Positions 24,043 through 35,700 of a DNA stretch of 64,000 nucleotides are shown piece after piece; positions within the stretch are counted from its first letter, which is position 1; every line of letters starts with the position of its first letter. The translations under genes were made by a program, and so were the position numbers. This stretch comes from GCA-2683135 sp964507445 (GTDB taxonomy: Bacteria > Planctomycetota > GCA-002687715), in the NCBI GenBank assembly GCA_964507445.1, contig CAZDQF010000009.1:62001-126000 (forward strand), read 5' to 3'. The notes under the pieces are model-generated. The model saw nothing but the letters and a program-made list of their open reading frames with translations, did not search any database and had not been told where the DNA came from.

Positions 24043-26769
24043 GTGGGGTGGGCTCCGGCGGAGCCCGCAGGTCACCGAGACGGGGACCCGGGTCCCTGGA
24101 ACGTCACCGGCGACGGTGACCAACTGGAGCGTGCGTTTCGTGACGCCGGTCTGGTCACGGGAGGCCTCGCCGAAGAGCCCAGTGTCGTGATTCATGTGGC
24201 CGGCTCCGGCAACCCAGCGCAGCTCTGCGGGGAGCTGCTGCAGACCGTTCAGGGGATCTCGGGCGCCACCCGCCCGCCGCGCTTCGTCGTGGTGACCCGA
24301 AACGGGACGCCGGTCCCGGACGCCGCCTCCCTTGACCCGGGGCATGCTGCGTTGTGGGGATTCTGCGCCTCGCTGAAGCGTGAGCAACCGGAGTTGCGGA
24401 CCCTGCTCATCGACGTGGATGACGCTCTGGACCCTCATCAGGTGGCGTCGGTCATCACCGCCGAGACCACGGAGGATCAGGTGGTCCTGCGGGACGGACG
24501 GTCGTGGGCTCCACGGCTGCAGTCCCAGGATCACGGCCGTGACGAGCAGGAGCGCCTGAGGGCCCCCGACGGGTCCTTCGAGCTGCGGGCCCGGTCCTAC
24601 GGGAGCCTGGGGAACCTGGACGCCATCCCCATGGAGCCGCGTTCTCCTGGCACCGGAGAGGTCCTGGTGGAGGTGCGGGCGGCGGCGCTCAACTTCAAGG
24701 ACGTGTTGTTCGTCCTGGGCATGCTCGAAGAATGGAGCAGGGAGGCCGGGATCTCCAGCGCCCTGGACCAGCCCTTGGGGTTCGAGTGCGCCGGGGTGGT
24801 CAGCGCCGTGGGGGAGGGGGTGAGCGGTGTCCACACGGGCGACCGGGTGGTGGTGGCCGCCGCGGGCTGCCTCGCCTCTCACGTGACCGTGGCGTCCAAC
24901 CAGGTGCACGTCATACCGGATGACCTGTCCTTCGAGGACGCTGCGTCCGTGCCCACGGTGTTCACCACCGCGCTCTATGCCCTGGAGCACATGGCGGACA
25001 TCGCGTCCGGTGAGCGGGTCCTGATCCACGCCGGCGCCGGCGGCGTGGGGCAGGCGGCGATTCAGGTGGCGCAGCGCAAGGGTTGCCAGGTGTGGGCGAC
25101 CGCCAGCGATTGGAAGCATCCCCACCTCGAGGACCAGGGGGTGCATCGGGTGATGGACTCCCGCTCGGTCCTGTTCGCCGACCAGATCGACGAGGATACC
25201 GGGGGCGAGGGCGTGCACGTCGTCCTCAACAGCCTGACCGGCGACGCCATCCCCCGGAGCCTGGATGCGACGGCGGAGGGCGGCCGCTTCGTGGACATCG
25301 GCAAGATCGGCGCCTGGACCGCGGATCAGGTGCATGAACGCAGGCCGGACCTGCGCTACGCGAACTTCGATCTGGCGGAGATCGTGGAACGGGACCCGGT
25401 CCTGCACAGGCAACTGCTGGAAGACGTCTTCTCGCGCCTCGAGGCGGGCGAGTTGACCCCGACGCCGACCACCATCTTCGAGTTGGCGGAGGCCCGACGC
25501 GCGCTCGGCTTCCTGGCTGCGGCCCGGAACGTCGGCAAGGTGGTGCTGCGCATGAGCCGAGCGCCGGACGTCCGCGACGACCGCACGTACCTGATCACCG
25601 GCGGACTGGGCGTCCTCGGGTTGCACGCCGCGCGCAAGCTGGTGGAGGAGGGAGCGCGGCACGTCGCCCTGGTCGGCAGGAGGCAGCCCGGTGAAGACGC
25701 GGTGGAGGTGATGGACGACCTCCGGGCTCACGGCGCTCGCGTCCACGTGGCCTCCGCGGACCTGGCAGACGCCGCCCAGGTGACCGCCTTCGTGAGCACC
25801 CTCACCGAAGACGCGCCGCCCTTGGGAGGCGTCTATCACGCCGCCGGAGTGCTGTCCGACGGCATGGCCATGAACCAGACCGCGGCGGCGTTCGAAGCGG
25901 TGATGGCGCCGAAGGTGGATGGTCTCCTGGCCCTCGAGGCTGCCCTGCGGGAGGCCGAGAACCTGCCCGAATGGTGGGTGTGCACGTCGTCCGTGGCGGC
26001 GGTCCTGGGGTCCGCCGGCCAGACCCCGTACTCCGCTGCCAACGCCTGGATGGACGCCTGGTGTCATCGCCAGCGGTCACGGGGGGTGCGGGCGACCAGC
26101 ATCAACTGGGGTCCGTGGTCTGGCGGAGGGATGGCGGCGAGCCTCGCCACCCGGGATCAGGTCCGGTTCGCCGAGATCGGATTGCGCACCATCGACCCCG
26201 AGCTGGGCACCGGCGCCTTGATGCGGGCCCTGTCCGAGGATGTCCCCCAGGTCATGGTGTTGCCCATTCGCTGGCGTCGCTGGATGAAGCAGTATCGGGG
26301 GCAGGTGCCGCCGCTGCTGAGCGCCTTCGCCCGGCACGCGGTGCGTGCCCCGAGCGGACCGTCTCCCATCGTGGGGGAGCTGGAGCGGGCCAACCCGGAA
26401 GACCGGCACGGGCTGTTGTTGCAGTTCCTGTCTCGTGAGTTGAGCAGGGTCATGGGGTTGGCCTCCGCAGACCGCATCGAACCGGACCGCCCGTTCACGG
26501 ACCTGGGGGTGGACTCGCTGCTCGCCGTGGACATGCGCAACCGTCTGGAGAGCGCCTTCGCTTCGCCGTTGCCCGTGACCCTGTTGTTCGACCACCCGGA
26601 CCTGGATGCGCTGGCCTCCTACCTGGTGGCGCAGCTCGCCGACGGCGTGGCCGACGGGACGTCCGAGACCGCTCCGCTCAGCGAGGTGGATGCGTTGCTC
26701 GCGGAGATCGAGTCGCTCTCCGACGAGGAGGTGGAGCGGCTGTTGTCAGAGGACGACGTTGACCGCTGA
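24043..26769 (+). CDS. Type I PKS, C-terminal part: psi-KR-ER-KR-ACP
   Basis: The downstream half is in the same frame as the preceding PKS gene. GTG 24043 is the first possible start after the stop but has no convincing ribosome-binding site. In numbering of an uninterrupted protein: structural psi-KR (about 1308-1475); ER (about 1480-1790, ALNFKDVL and NADPH loop HAGAGGVGQAA near 1634); KR (about 1815-1995, TGGLGVLG near 1823, Tyr and Asn in TPYSAANA near 1966; HAAGVLSD suggests a B-type ketoreductase); ACP (about 2090-2160, GVDSLLA). With KS-AT-DH it would add one malonyl unit and reduce it fully. A short acidic tail (LSEVDALLAEIESLSDEEVERLL), typical of PKS-NRPS docking, ends the protein and overlaps the NRPS start. 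Confidence 0.9.
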   Translation: MGWAPAEPAGHRDGDPGPWNVTGDGDQLERAFRDAGLVTGGLAEEPSVVIHVAGSGNPAQLCGELLQTVQGISGATRPPRFVVVTRNGTPVPDAASLDPGHAALWGFCASLKREQPELRTLLIDVDDALDPHQVASVITAETTEDQVVLRDGRSWAPRLQSQDHGRDEQERLRAPDGSFELRARSYGSLGNLDAIPMEPRSPGTGEVLVEVRAAALNFKDVLFVLGMLEEWSREAGISSALDQPLGFECAGVVSAVGEGVSGVHTGDRVVVAAAGCLASHVTVASNQVHVIPDDLSFEDAASVPTVFTTALYALEHMADIASGERVLIHAGAGGVGQAAIQVAQRKGCQVWATASDWKHPHLEDQGVHRVMDSRSVLFADQIDEDTGGEGVHVVLNSLTGDAIPRSLDATAEGGRFVDIGKIGAWTADQVHERRPDLRYANFDLAEIVERDPVLHRQLLEDVFSRLEAGELTPTPTTIFELAEARRALGFLAAARNVGKVVLRMSRAPDVRDDRTYLITGGLGVLGLHAARKLVEEGARHVALVGRRQPGEDAVEVMDDLRAHGARVHVASADLADAAQVTAFVSTLTEDAPPLGGVYHAAGVLSDGMAMNQTAAAFEAVMAPKVDGLLALEAALREAENLPEWWVCTSSVAAVLGSAGQTPYSAANAWMDAWCHRQRSRGVRATSINWGPWSGGGMAASLATRDQVRFAEIGLRTIDPELGTGALMRALSEDVPQVMVLPIRWRRWMKQYRGQVPPLLSAFARHAVRAPSGPSPIVGELERANPEDRHGLLLQFLSRELSRVMGLASADRIEPDRPFTDLGVDSLLAVDMRNRLESAFASPLPVTLLFDHPDLDALASYLVAQLADGVADGTSETAPLSEVDALLAEIESLSDEEVERLLSEDDVDR

Positions 26770-29700
26770 CCGCGACGAACGGCTCCGTCGGCTGTCACCG
26801 GAGCGTCGGGCCCTGCTGCAGCGCATGCTGGAGCGGCGCCGGGAGGGGCTCACGCCGGATCGTCCTGCGTTCTCGTCGAGCGGTGACGAGACGCCCATGT
26901 GCTCGTTCGCCCAGGAGCGGTTCTGGGTCCTCGAGCAGCTCGACCCGGGGTGCCCGGCCCATCACATCGCGGGAGCGTTGAGGTTCCGCGGGGCGCTGGA
27001 CGTGGCCGCGCTCAGGGTCGCGGTGAACCAGGTGGTGGAGCGGCACGAGACGTTGCGGACGGCGTTCGAATTGAGGGGCGGGGCCCTGGTCCCGGTGTTG
27101 CGAGAGCACCAGGATCTGCCCGTGTCTCTCGAACGTCTCCCGGGGGCGTCGGAGGAGGGGCGCTCGCAGATCCTGAGGGAGCTGGTGGAGGAACCGTTCG
27201 ACCTCACCACGGGGCCGTTGATCCGGAACCGGTTGGTGCAGTGGGACGAGGAGACCTTCGACCTCCTGCTCTGCGTCCATCACATCGCCGCGGATGGCCT
27301 CTCCATGCGGATCATGGCGGCGGAGTTGGAATCCGCTTGCGGCGGGCGTCCGCTACCCGCAATGGACGCGACCTACGCCGGGTTCGCGGCGTGGCAACGG
27401 GGCTGGTTGACGGACGAGGTGCTGGAGCCCGGGTTGCGTTGGTGGTCGCGGCAGCTGCACGACCTGCCGGTGCATGAACTGCCCCCACGGTCCTCCTCCG
27501 ACCAGACGGCGCCGCTGGTGGAGGGCCGCGCGCAACGGCAGCTCGACGGTGAGACCGTGGCGGCCCTGCGGAGCCTGGCACGGAGCAGCGGGGCCACGCC
27601 GTTCATGGTCACCCTCTCCGCCTGGAGCGTGGTGCTCGGCCGTCTCTTCTCAACGGACGACATCGCCGTCGGGGTGCCGTGGAGCGGCCGGGACATCGAC
27701 CAGGTGCGGGGCGTGGTGGGGTTCTTCGTCAACAGCCTGGTGTTGCGGGTGGACCTCTCGGAAGACCCCACCTTCGAGGAGCTCCTGGCGCGCACCCGCA
27801 AGACCGTGACGGACGCCCAGGCCAGGGCCCACGTCCCCTTCGAACGCCTCGTCGATGCCATGAACCCGGACCGTGACCTGGAGCGCAACCCGCTCTTCAC
27901 CGTCGGATTCAACTGGCTCGAGCTGGCGGCGTGGCGAGGGGACTTCCCGGGTGGGGTGGCGGCGGAGTTCGAGTGGACACGGTCCGGTTCGCTGCTGGAC
28001 ATGACGTTGTTCGCCCATGTGGACGGGGATCGTGTGTGCCTGGAGTTGGAGTACGCTCCTGGGCGGGTCAGCGCCAACGCTGCGGACCGGTGGCTGGCTC
28101 ACGTGGAGGCGGTGCTCGCCGCCGCCGCGCGGCGCCCGCAGGACCCGGTGCACCTGCTCCCCGTGCCCGATCCGGAGCGCCGCTGGTTGGAGGACGCCTC
28201 CGTCGGTGCTCCCTGGCCGCTCGCTCCCGTGCCCGTTCTGGACGCCATCCGGGTTCACGCCAACCGAGCCCCGACGGCGGCCGCGGTGACCTGCGGGCGC
28301 ACCGTCACCTACGAGGCCTTGATGAGTGAGGTGGAGGCGCGGGCCGAGGCCTTGCGATCGGAGGGCGTCCGCGCCGGCGACCTCCGCGTGGTCTCCACGC
28401 GGCGAGGTCTCTCCCTGGTGGTGGAGATGCTCGCCCTGTGGTCTCTCCGGGCGGCCTGGGTGCCCCTGGACCCGGATTATCCTGAGGCGAGGCGGCGCTT
28501 CGTGGAGGGTGAGGTGAGCGATGGCGGGGAGCCCGCTCCCGAGGGGACCGCCTACGTCACCTACACCTCCGGGTCCACGGGTCAGCCCAAGGGCGTGGTG
28601 GTCTCCCACCAGTCCCTGGAGAACCTGTTGGCGTCCATGGCCGAGCGTCCGGGGCTGACCCCCGACGACGTCCTGCTGGCGGTGACGACGGTCTCCTTCG
28701 ACATCTCCATCCTGGAGTTGATGCTGCCCCTGTACGTGGGTGCCCGCGTGGTCATCGCGACCGAGGAGCAGGCCGGGGACGGCAGACGGCTGGGGCCGTT
28801 GCTGGACGAGGTGGAGGCCACCGTCATGCAGGCGACGCCGGCCACCTGGCGCATGCTGCTGCACGCCGGATGGTCTGGCAGGTCGGGCCTGCGAGCGTGG
28901 TGCGGCGGTGAAGCGCTGACCCAGGATCTTGCGGGGCAGCTGGCGCCGCTCACGGCGTCGCTCTGGAACCTGTACGGACCGACGGAGACCTGCATCTGGT
29001 CCACGGTTTCGGACGTGGGTGACGGTCCGGTCAGCATCGGTCGGCCGATCCACGGGACGATCCTGCGCCTGGTGGATCGCCGCGGACGGGTGGTCCCGCG
29101 AGGGGTGGAAGGTGAGCTCTGGATCGGCGGCGCCGGCGTGGCCACGGGCTACTGGCGGCGGGACGCGCTGACGGAAGAGCGCTTCGTCCTCGCAGATCAC
29201 CAGGGCGCGACGGTCCGGTTCTATCGCACCGGTGACCGGGTGCGCTGGACAGAGCGCGGCGGGCTGATGTGGGCCGGTCGACTGGACGACCAGGTCAAGG
29301 TGCGCGGCTTCCGGGTAGAGCCCGGGGAGGTGGAATCGGCCCTCCTGGATCACCCCTGGGTTCGCGAGGCGGTGTGCGCCGTACGCGCTGACGAGGCGGG
29401 TGACGAGCGGCTCGTGGCCTGGGTCGTCCCGCAGGCCGAGGCCGAGGCCGCGCCCATGGAGGACCTCCGCGCCCACATGCGTGAGCGGCTCCCCGCCTAC
29501 CTGATCCCGGATCTGCTGTCCGTGATCGAGGCCATGCCCCTCACCGCCAACGGCAAGGTGGATCGAGGAGCCTTGCGCGTGGTGTCCAGGGCGGCGTCCA
29601 CATCCCGGCAGCCGCAGACCGCGGTGGAGCGCGCCCTGATCCGTGGCTGGAGCGCGCTGCTCGGTGTGGAGGCGGGCGTGGACGACGACTGGTTCGCCCT

Positions 29701-32700
29701 CGGAGGTCACTCCCTTCTGGCCACCCAGTTGATGGCGAACATCACGACGGAGCTGGGGGTGACGCTGCCGTTGCGGGCCCTGTTCGACGCTCCGACCCTC
29801 GGTGACCTGGCCAAGATGGTGGAGACGGCGGCCCAGGACGACCTGGTGCCCATGGAGGTTCACGGGGCCGAGGAGGTGTCCTCCGCCCAGGAGCGGTTGT
29901 GGTTCCTCCATGAGCTGAACCCCCAAAGCGCCGCCTACAACATGGGAGCGGCGCTGCGCCTGCGAGGCCCCCTGGATGAGGAGGCCCTGGCGGCGGCGTT
30001 GCAGGACGTGGCGGAGCGCCACCCGTCTCTGCGGACCACCCTCCCGGAACGGCAGGGCCGTCCGGGTCTCTCCGTCAGCACGACCGCGCCCGTTTCGCTG
30101 GTGCCCGTACCCGCGGCGAGGGAGGCGGCGTCAGAGCGCGTCCTCGCGCAGCTCCATGAACCGTTCGATCTGCGACGTGGTCCCCTCTGGCGGTGTGCGT
30201 TGTGGGAGCTGGCCGAGGACGAGCACTTCCTGGTGCTGGTGTTGCACCACGTGATCGCCGACGCCTGGTCCGTCAGCGTGCTGACCGCGGATCTGGCGGC
30301 GGCCTACGACGCGCGACGAGACGGGCGGCCGTGGGAGATCCCGGCGCCGGCGGTGACCCCGGGGGAGTGGGCGGCATGGCGTCGTCGGGAGGCCTCCCGG
30401 GAGAACGGGGATGAGCGCTGGTGGCGGGACGCGCTGATCGGGGTGGACGCCGCCGTGGAGCTGCCCCTGGATCGGGACCGTCCCCCGCTGCAGAGCCACG
30501 TCGGGGGGCAGCGTCGACACCCCGTCCCCGCGCCGTTGTGGCGCGCCGTGGAACAGACCGCGCGGTCGCTGTCCGCCACACCGTTCGAGGTGCTCCTGGC
30601 AGGCGTGCAGGCGCTGCTCTGGCGCCTCACGGCCTCTCGGGAGGTGGTGGTGGGGACCTCCGTGGCCGAGCGTGAACGTCCCGAGGTCCGAGACCTGGCG
30701 GGGTGTCTGATCAACGCCCTGCCGTTGCGCCTGAAGCTGGACCCGGCCTGGAGCTTCGCTGACCTGGTGAAGGGGGCCGCCGCCGTCGCCCGCGACGCCC
30801 GCGCCCGTCAGGGGGTCCCGTTCGAGCGGATCGTGGAGCTGGCGGAGGCGCCGCGGGATCTGTCTCGGCCGCCGCTGTTCCAGGTGTCGCTGGACCTGAT
30901 CGACCTGCCGGAGTTGCCGTCACTCCCGGGCCTGGAGGTGACCGACCTGGACCTCTTGCCGGAGACCTGCAAGCTGGACCTGGGGTGGCGCTTCGAGCGC
31001 CGGGGTGACGCGGTCAGCTGCGTGGTGGAGTGGTGTTCGGCGCTCCTTGACGAAGAGACCGTCCAGCGCTGGTGGTCGTGGCTGATGCGGTGCCTGGAGG
31101 CCGCTGTGGGGGAGCCGGACGAACAGATCGTCAGCCTCCCGTTCATGGACGAGGACGAGCGAGAGGCCCTGGTGCGATGCGGCCGCGGCGCGACCCCGGA
31201 ACCGTCGGAGGTCGCCTCCTTGCACGGGCTGGTGCTCAACGCCGGCGCGACAGACCCGGACGCCCCGGCGATCATCCACGGAGAGGCGGTCACCACCTTC
31301 GCAGCCCTCGAGGAGCGCTCTCTCGCGGTGGCTCGAGGACTGCTGGAGTCCGGAGTGCGCCCTGGGGATCGGGTCGGTGTCCTGGCCGTCGGCAGACCCG
31401 AGGCCCTGGTGGGCCTGCTGGGCGTGTCACGGGCGGGGGCCGCCTACGTCCCCCTTGACCCTGATCACCCGGAGGAGCGCCTTCGTTATCTGGTGCAGGA
31501 CGCGGCGCTCTCGCGGGTGCTGGTCTGCGACGAAGCGGACGTGGGGCGCCTTCCATGGCTCGGGGAGCGGGCGACGGCGCTGTCGTCCCTCCATGGGGAC
31601 AGCCAGGCGGCGCTCCCCGATGTCGCTGCCGACGACCCGGCGTACGTGCTCTACACGTCGGGCTCCACGGGGGAGCCCAAGGGCGTGGTGGTTCCACACC
31701 GGGCGGTGCTGCATTACGTGCGCTGGGCGGTGACCGCTTACGGATTGACCGGTGGCGACGGGTCGCCTCCAGAGCCCGGCGGCGCGCCCCTCCACACGTC
31801 CCTCGCCTTCGACCTCTCGTTGACCTCTTTCCTCGTGCCATGGTGCGCCGGTCGGCCCGCGGTGCTGACGGACGACCTGGAGTCGGCGCTGCGACAGGGT
31901 GGTTTCGACCTCGTGAAGGCCACCCCGTCCCACCTGGCCTTGATCCCTGACGAGCTGGTGTCGTCTCGGACGACCCGGGTCCTGGTGGTGGGCGGGGAGC
32001 CGTTGACCGGGGACCGCGTGGCCCCCTGGCTGCGGGCCGGCGTTCGCGTCGTCAACGAGTACGGCCCGACGGAGGCCACGGTCGGTTGCACCTTCTACGA
32101 TGTGACGGAGGTCGATGGGCCGGTCCCCATAGGCGCGCCCATTACGGGGACCGACGTTCGCGTGGTGGGGGAGTCGGGAGAGTTACTCCCTCCGGGTTGC
32201 CCCGGAGAGCTGGTCGTGTCCGGTCCGGGAGTGGCCCTTGGTTACCACCAGCGGGCGGCCCTCACCGGTGATCGATTCCAGGGAGATGAGTACCGGACGG
32301 GGGATGTGGTGCGCTGGGTTCATGGAGGCGTGCTTCAGTTCCTCCGGCGGGACGACGGTCAGGTGAAGGTGCGCGGGGTGCGCGTTGAGGTGGGGGAGGT
32401 CGAGCACGCCTTGCGCCGGTGCGAGGGGGTCCGGGACGCGGCGGTGATCGCGGATCAGCACGAGTCCGGGACGCGGCTGTTGGCCTACGTGGTGAGTGAG
32501 CGGGCGGGTGATGAGGTGCGAAGAGACGTGGCGGAGCGGCTTCCGGCGGCGTCCGTGCCGGCGTTTGTGATGGCGCTGAAGAGCCTCCCCCTGACCGGCC
32601 CCGGAAAGCTGGACCGTTCCGCCCTCCCGGCGCCGCGACGCGCTGCGGTGGCCAGTGACTCGGTGTCGCCGCCCCGTGATGCCCGGGAGGCGACCCTGGC

Positions 32701-35700
32701 CAGGCTCGCGGCGTCGGTGCTCGGCCTGGACGCCGTCGGCGTGGACGACGGCTTCTTCGAGCTCGGCGGCGACTCCATCCGCGCTCTGGAGTTCGTCTCC
32801 CGAGCCCGCGGCGAGGGCATGCACCTCGAGGTGCGGGACGTCTTCCAGCACCCGACCCCGGCCACCCTGGCAGCGGTCGCCGCCGCCGCGCCTGCGACGG
32901 AGGCGGAGCAGGGGCCGGTCACGGGGGTCGTGCCGTTGCTCCCCATCCAGAGGTGGTGGCTGTCGTTCTCCATGCCCGACCCGGGGCGTTGGCACCAGGG
33001 TGTCCGACTCTCCCTGGGCCCCGACGCCTGTCGTGATCGACTGGAGCAGGCTCTCGGTTGGGTGGTGCGTCACCATGACCTGTTGCGGGCCACGGTGGAG
33101 CCGGACGGCGCCGCCCTCCATGTCGCAGCGCCGCCGCCGGGGCCGCCACGGTTCCCCATCAGGGACGACGATGGCGGGGCGCCACGGGCAGACCTCCGCC
33201 GGGGGCCGTTGCTGGACGCGGCCTGGTCCCAGGACGATAAGGGGTCGGTGTTGGAACTGGCGGCCCATCATCTGGTGGTGGACGCCGTGTCCTGGCGCGT
33301 CCTGGTGGAGGACCTCGTTCGGGTGGAGCGTGCTCTGGCTGCGGACGAGGAGCCGTCCTTGCCCCTGAAGACGACGTCGTTCCGCAGCTTCGCCGACGCC
33401 TTGCTGGAGGAGGCGGAGGGCGGCGATGGCGAGCGCGCGTTCTGGGCCCAGGAGGTCGCGCCGGTCCGTGAGGTGCCGTTGACCCACACCGTCGGCGACC
33501 CGGGCGAGCTCGAGCTGGTGTTGCCCGGTGGAGTCACGGAGACGCTCCTGACCGACGCCAACCGGCCGTGGCGGACCCATCCCTCGGAGGTGGTGTTGGC
33601 GGCCGCCGCTCGCGCTCTCGGTCGGATCACCGGCGATGACCATGTCCTGGTGGACGTGGAGGGTCACGGCCGTGGCGACCCGGAGGACGGGCCGGACGTG
33701 TCCCGCACCGTCGGTTGGTTCACCTCCATGCAGCCCTGCCGCCTGCGGGTCACTGACGACGTCTCGTCCTGCGTGCGAGGGGTCAAGGAACGTCTGAGGA
33801 CCGTGCCGGGAGGCGGCATGGGATACGGCGCCCTGCGTTGGCTGGTGGAGGACGAGACGCTGGAGCATGCCGCCGCCGCGCCGCTCCTGTTCAACTGGCT
33901 GGGTGACCTGGTCGTGGAATCCGACGCGACCGAGGACGGGGTGGTGCGCCGCGCCGAGGCCCGCTTCGGGCTCCGTGGCAGCAATCCTCTGACACACCTG
34001 ATGATCCTGGACGTGGGGACGCGGGACGGTTGCCTGGTGCTGCGGCTGCAGTGGGACGGACGCATGGATCGATCCTCCGTGGATGCCTTCGAGGTCGGTG
34101 TCCGTCAGGAGCTGATCGAAGCGGCCTCCGTGCTCGGATCGCAGAGGCACCAGACGTTGACGCCGTCCGACGTGCCCCTGGCGGACGTGGGCCAGGGAGC
34201 CCTGGATGTGCTGCTGCGCGGGCGGGAAAACACGGAGGACGTGTTCCCGTTGACGCCGACGCAGCGGGGCATGGTGCTGCACGCCCTCTACGACCCGTCC
34301 TCCAGCGCGTACATCGAGCAGCTGGTGACCGTGATCTCCGGCGAGCTGGACCCTCGGGCCTTGCGGGTCGCGTACGGCGAGCTGGCGCGAGCCTGCCCGT
34401 TGTTACGGGCGAGCGTGGCCTGGCGAGGGTTGCCCCGGCCTCACTGGGTGGTGGACCCGGAGTCCGGCGTGCCCTGGGAAGAGGTGCACTTGGACGCCGG
34501 GGACGACTCCGCGGGGCAGCAGCTGGACGCCCTGGTGCTGGCCGATCGCGCCCGCGGTCTGGACCTGGAGCGCGGTCCGCTGATGCGCTGCACCCTGGCC
34601 CACCTCCCGGACCGGAAGTTCGCCTTGCTGCTGACCTGGCACCACGCCGCCCTGGACGGGTGGTCCCTGCCCCTCGCCCTGCAGCGGGTCAACCACGCCT
34701 ACGACGCGGCGCGGAGCGGTGAGTCCCCGGCGCCGATCCCGTCGCCGCCGTTCCAGGAGTACGTCCGTTGGCTGGAGCGTCAGGACCAGGACCCCGCGCG
34801 CCGCTGGTTCCATGACCTGTTGGGAGACTTCGGCGAGGCCACCCCGTGCGACCTGCGCGTCCACGGCGACAGCGGCGACGGAGAGCGGGAGTTGATGCTG
34901 GAGACGGGGCCGTCTCAGGCGCTGTTCCACGGGGCGGGTCGGTTGGGAGTCACTGTCGGGTCCCTGGCTCAGGCGGCCTGGGCCGTGGTCCTGGGTCGTG
35001 TCGCCGGCCGCGAGGACGTGGTGTTCGGGGCCACGGTGTCCGGGCGGACGCCGGAGCTGCGGCACATGGATCAGCGATTGGGTTGCTTCGTCAACACCCT
35101 CCCCGTGCGGGTGCGCCTGGACCCGGACATGCGGCGCGTGGATTGGTTGCGGGAGGTTCAGCGGCAACTCGCGGACTCCTCGCGGTTCGAGCACGCGCCC
35201 CTCACCCTGACCCAGGGGGAGTCGGCGGTCGCGCCCGGGTCGCCCTTGTTCGAGAGCCTCGTGGTGGTGGAGAACTATCCGGTCAAGGACGCCCTGGATG
35301 CGCTCCGCGGGGCGGTGCCTGCGGACGCACCGTGGGCCCGACCGTGGGACGATCTGGCGTCGGAGCAGCGCGGTCCCTTGACCATCGAGGATGTGCGCAC
35401 CTACGAGCGCACCAGCTACGGACTGACCCTGGTGGTGGTGCCGGGGGACCGGGTGGTCCTCCGGCTCATCTGGGGGGACGGGTTCGCGGACCCGGACGGC
35501 GCGGAGCGAACTCTGACCCGCGTGTCTCAGGTCATGAGGGAGCTGGCCATGGCGCCCGACGCGTCGCTGGGTTCGTTGGAGGTGCTCCTGTCCGAGGAGC
35601 GTCGACAGCTGGCGGCGCTGCAGCGAGGACCGGAGGACGCTCCATGGGTCGGTCCTGTCCAGCGGCGCATCTTCCGTGGGGCGTCAGAGTACGGCGGGCA

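Noticed and set aside
24028..24066. Selenocysteine at the PKS TGA
   Set aside because: The hairpin fits loosely, but a linker residue has no catalytic use for Sec and Trp is expected nearby; kept only as a remote option in the stop-codon finding.
20176..26067. A 1,963-codon open frame on the minus strand, antisense to the PKS
   Set aside because: It mirrors third-position GC bias of the real gene, is rich in Arg/His/Gly, and matches no fold; the plus-strand domains are unmistakable.
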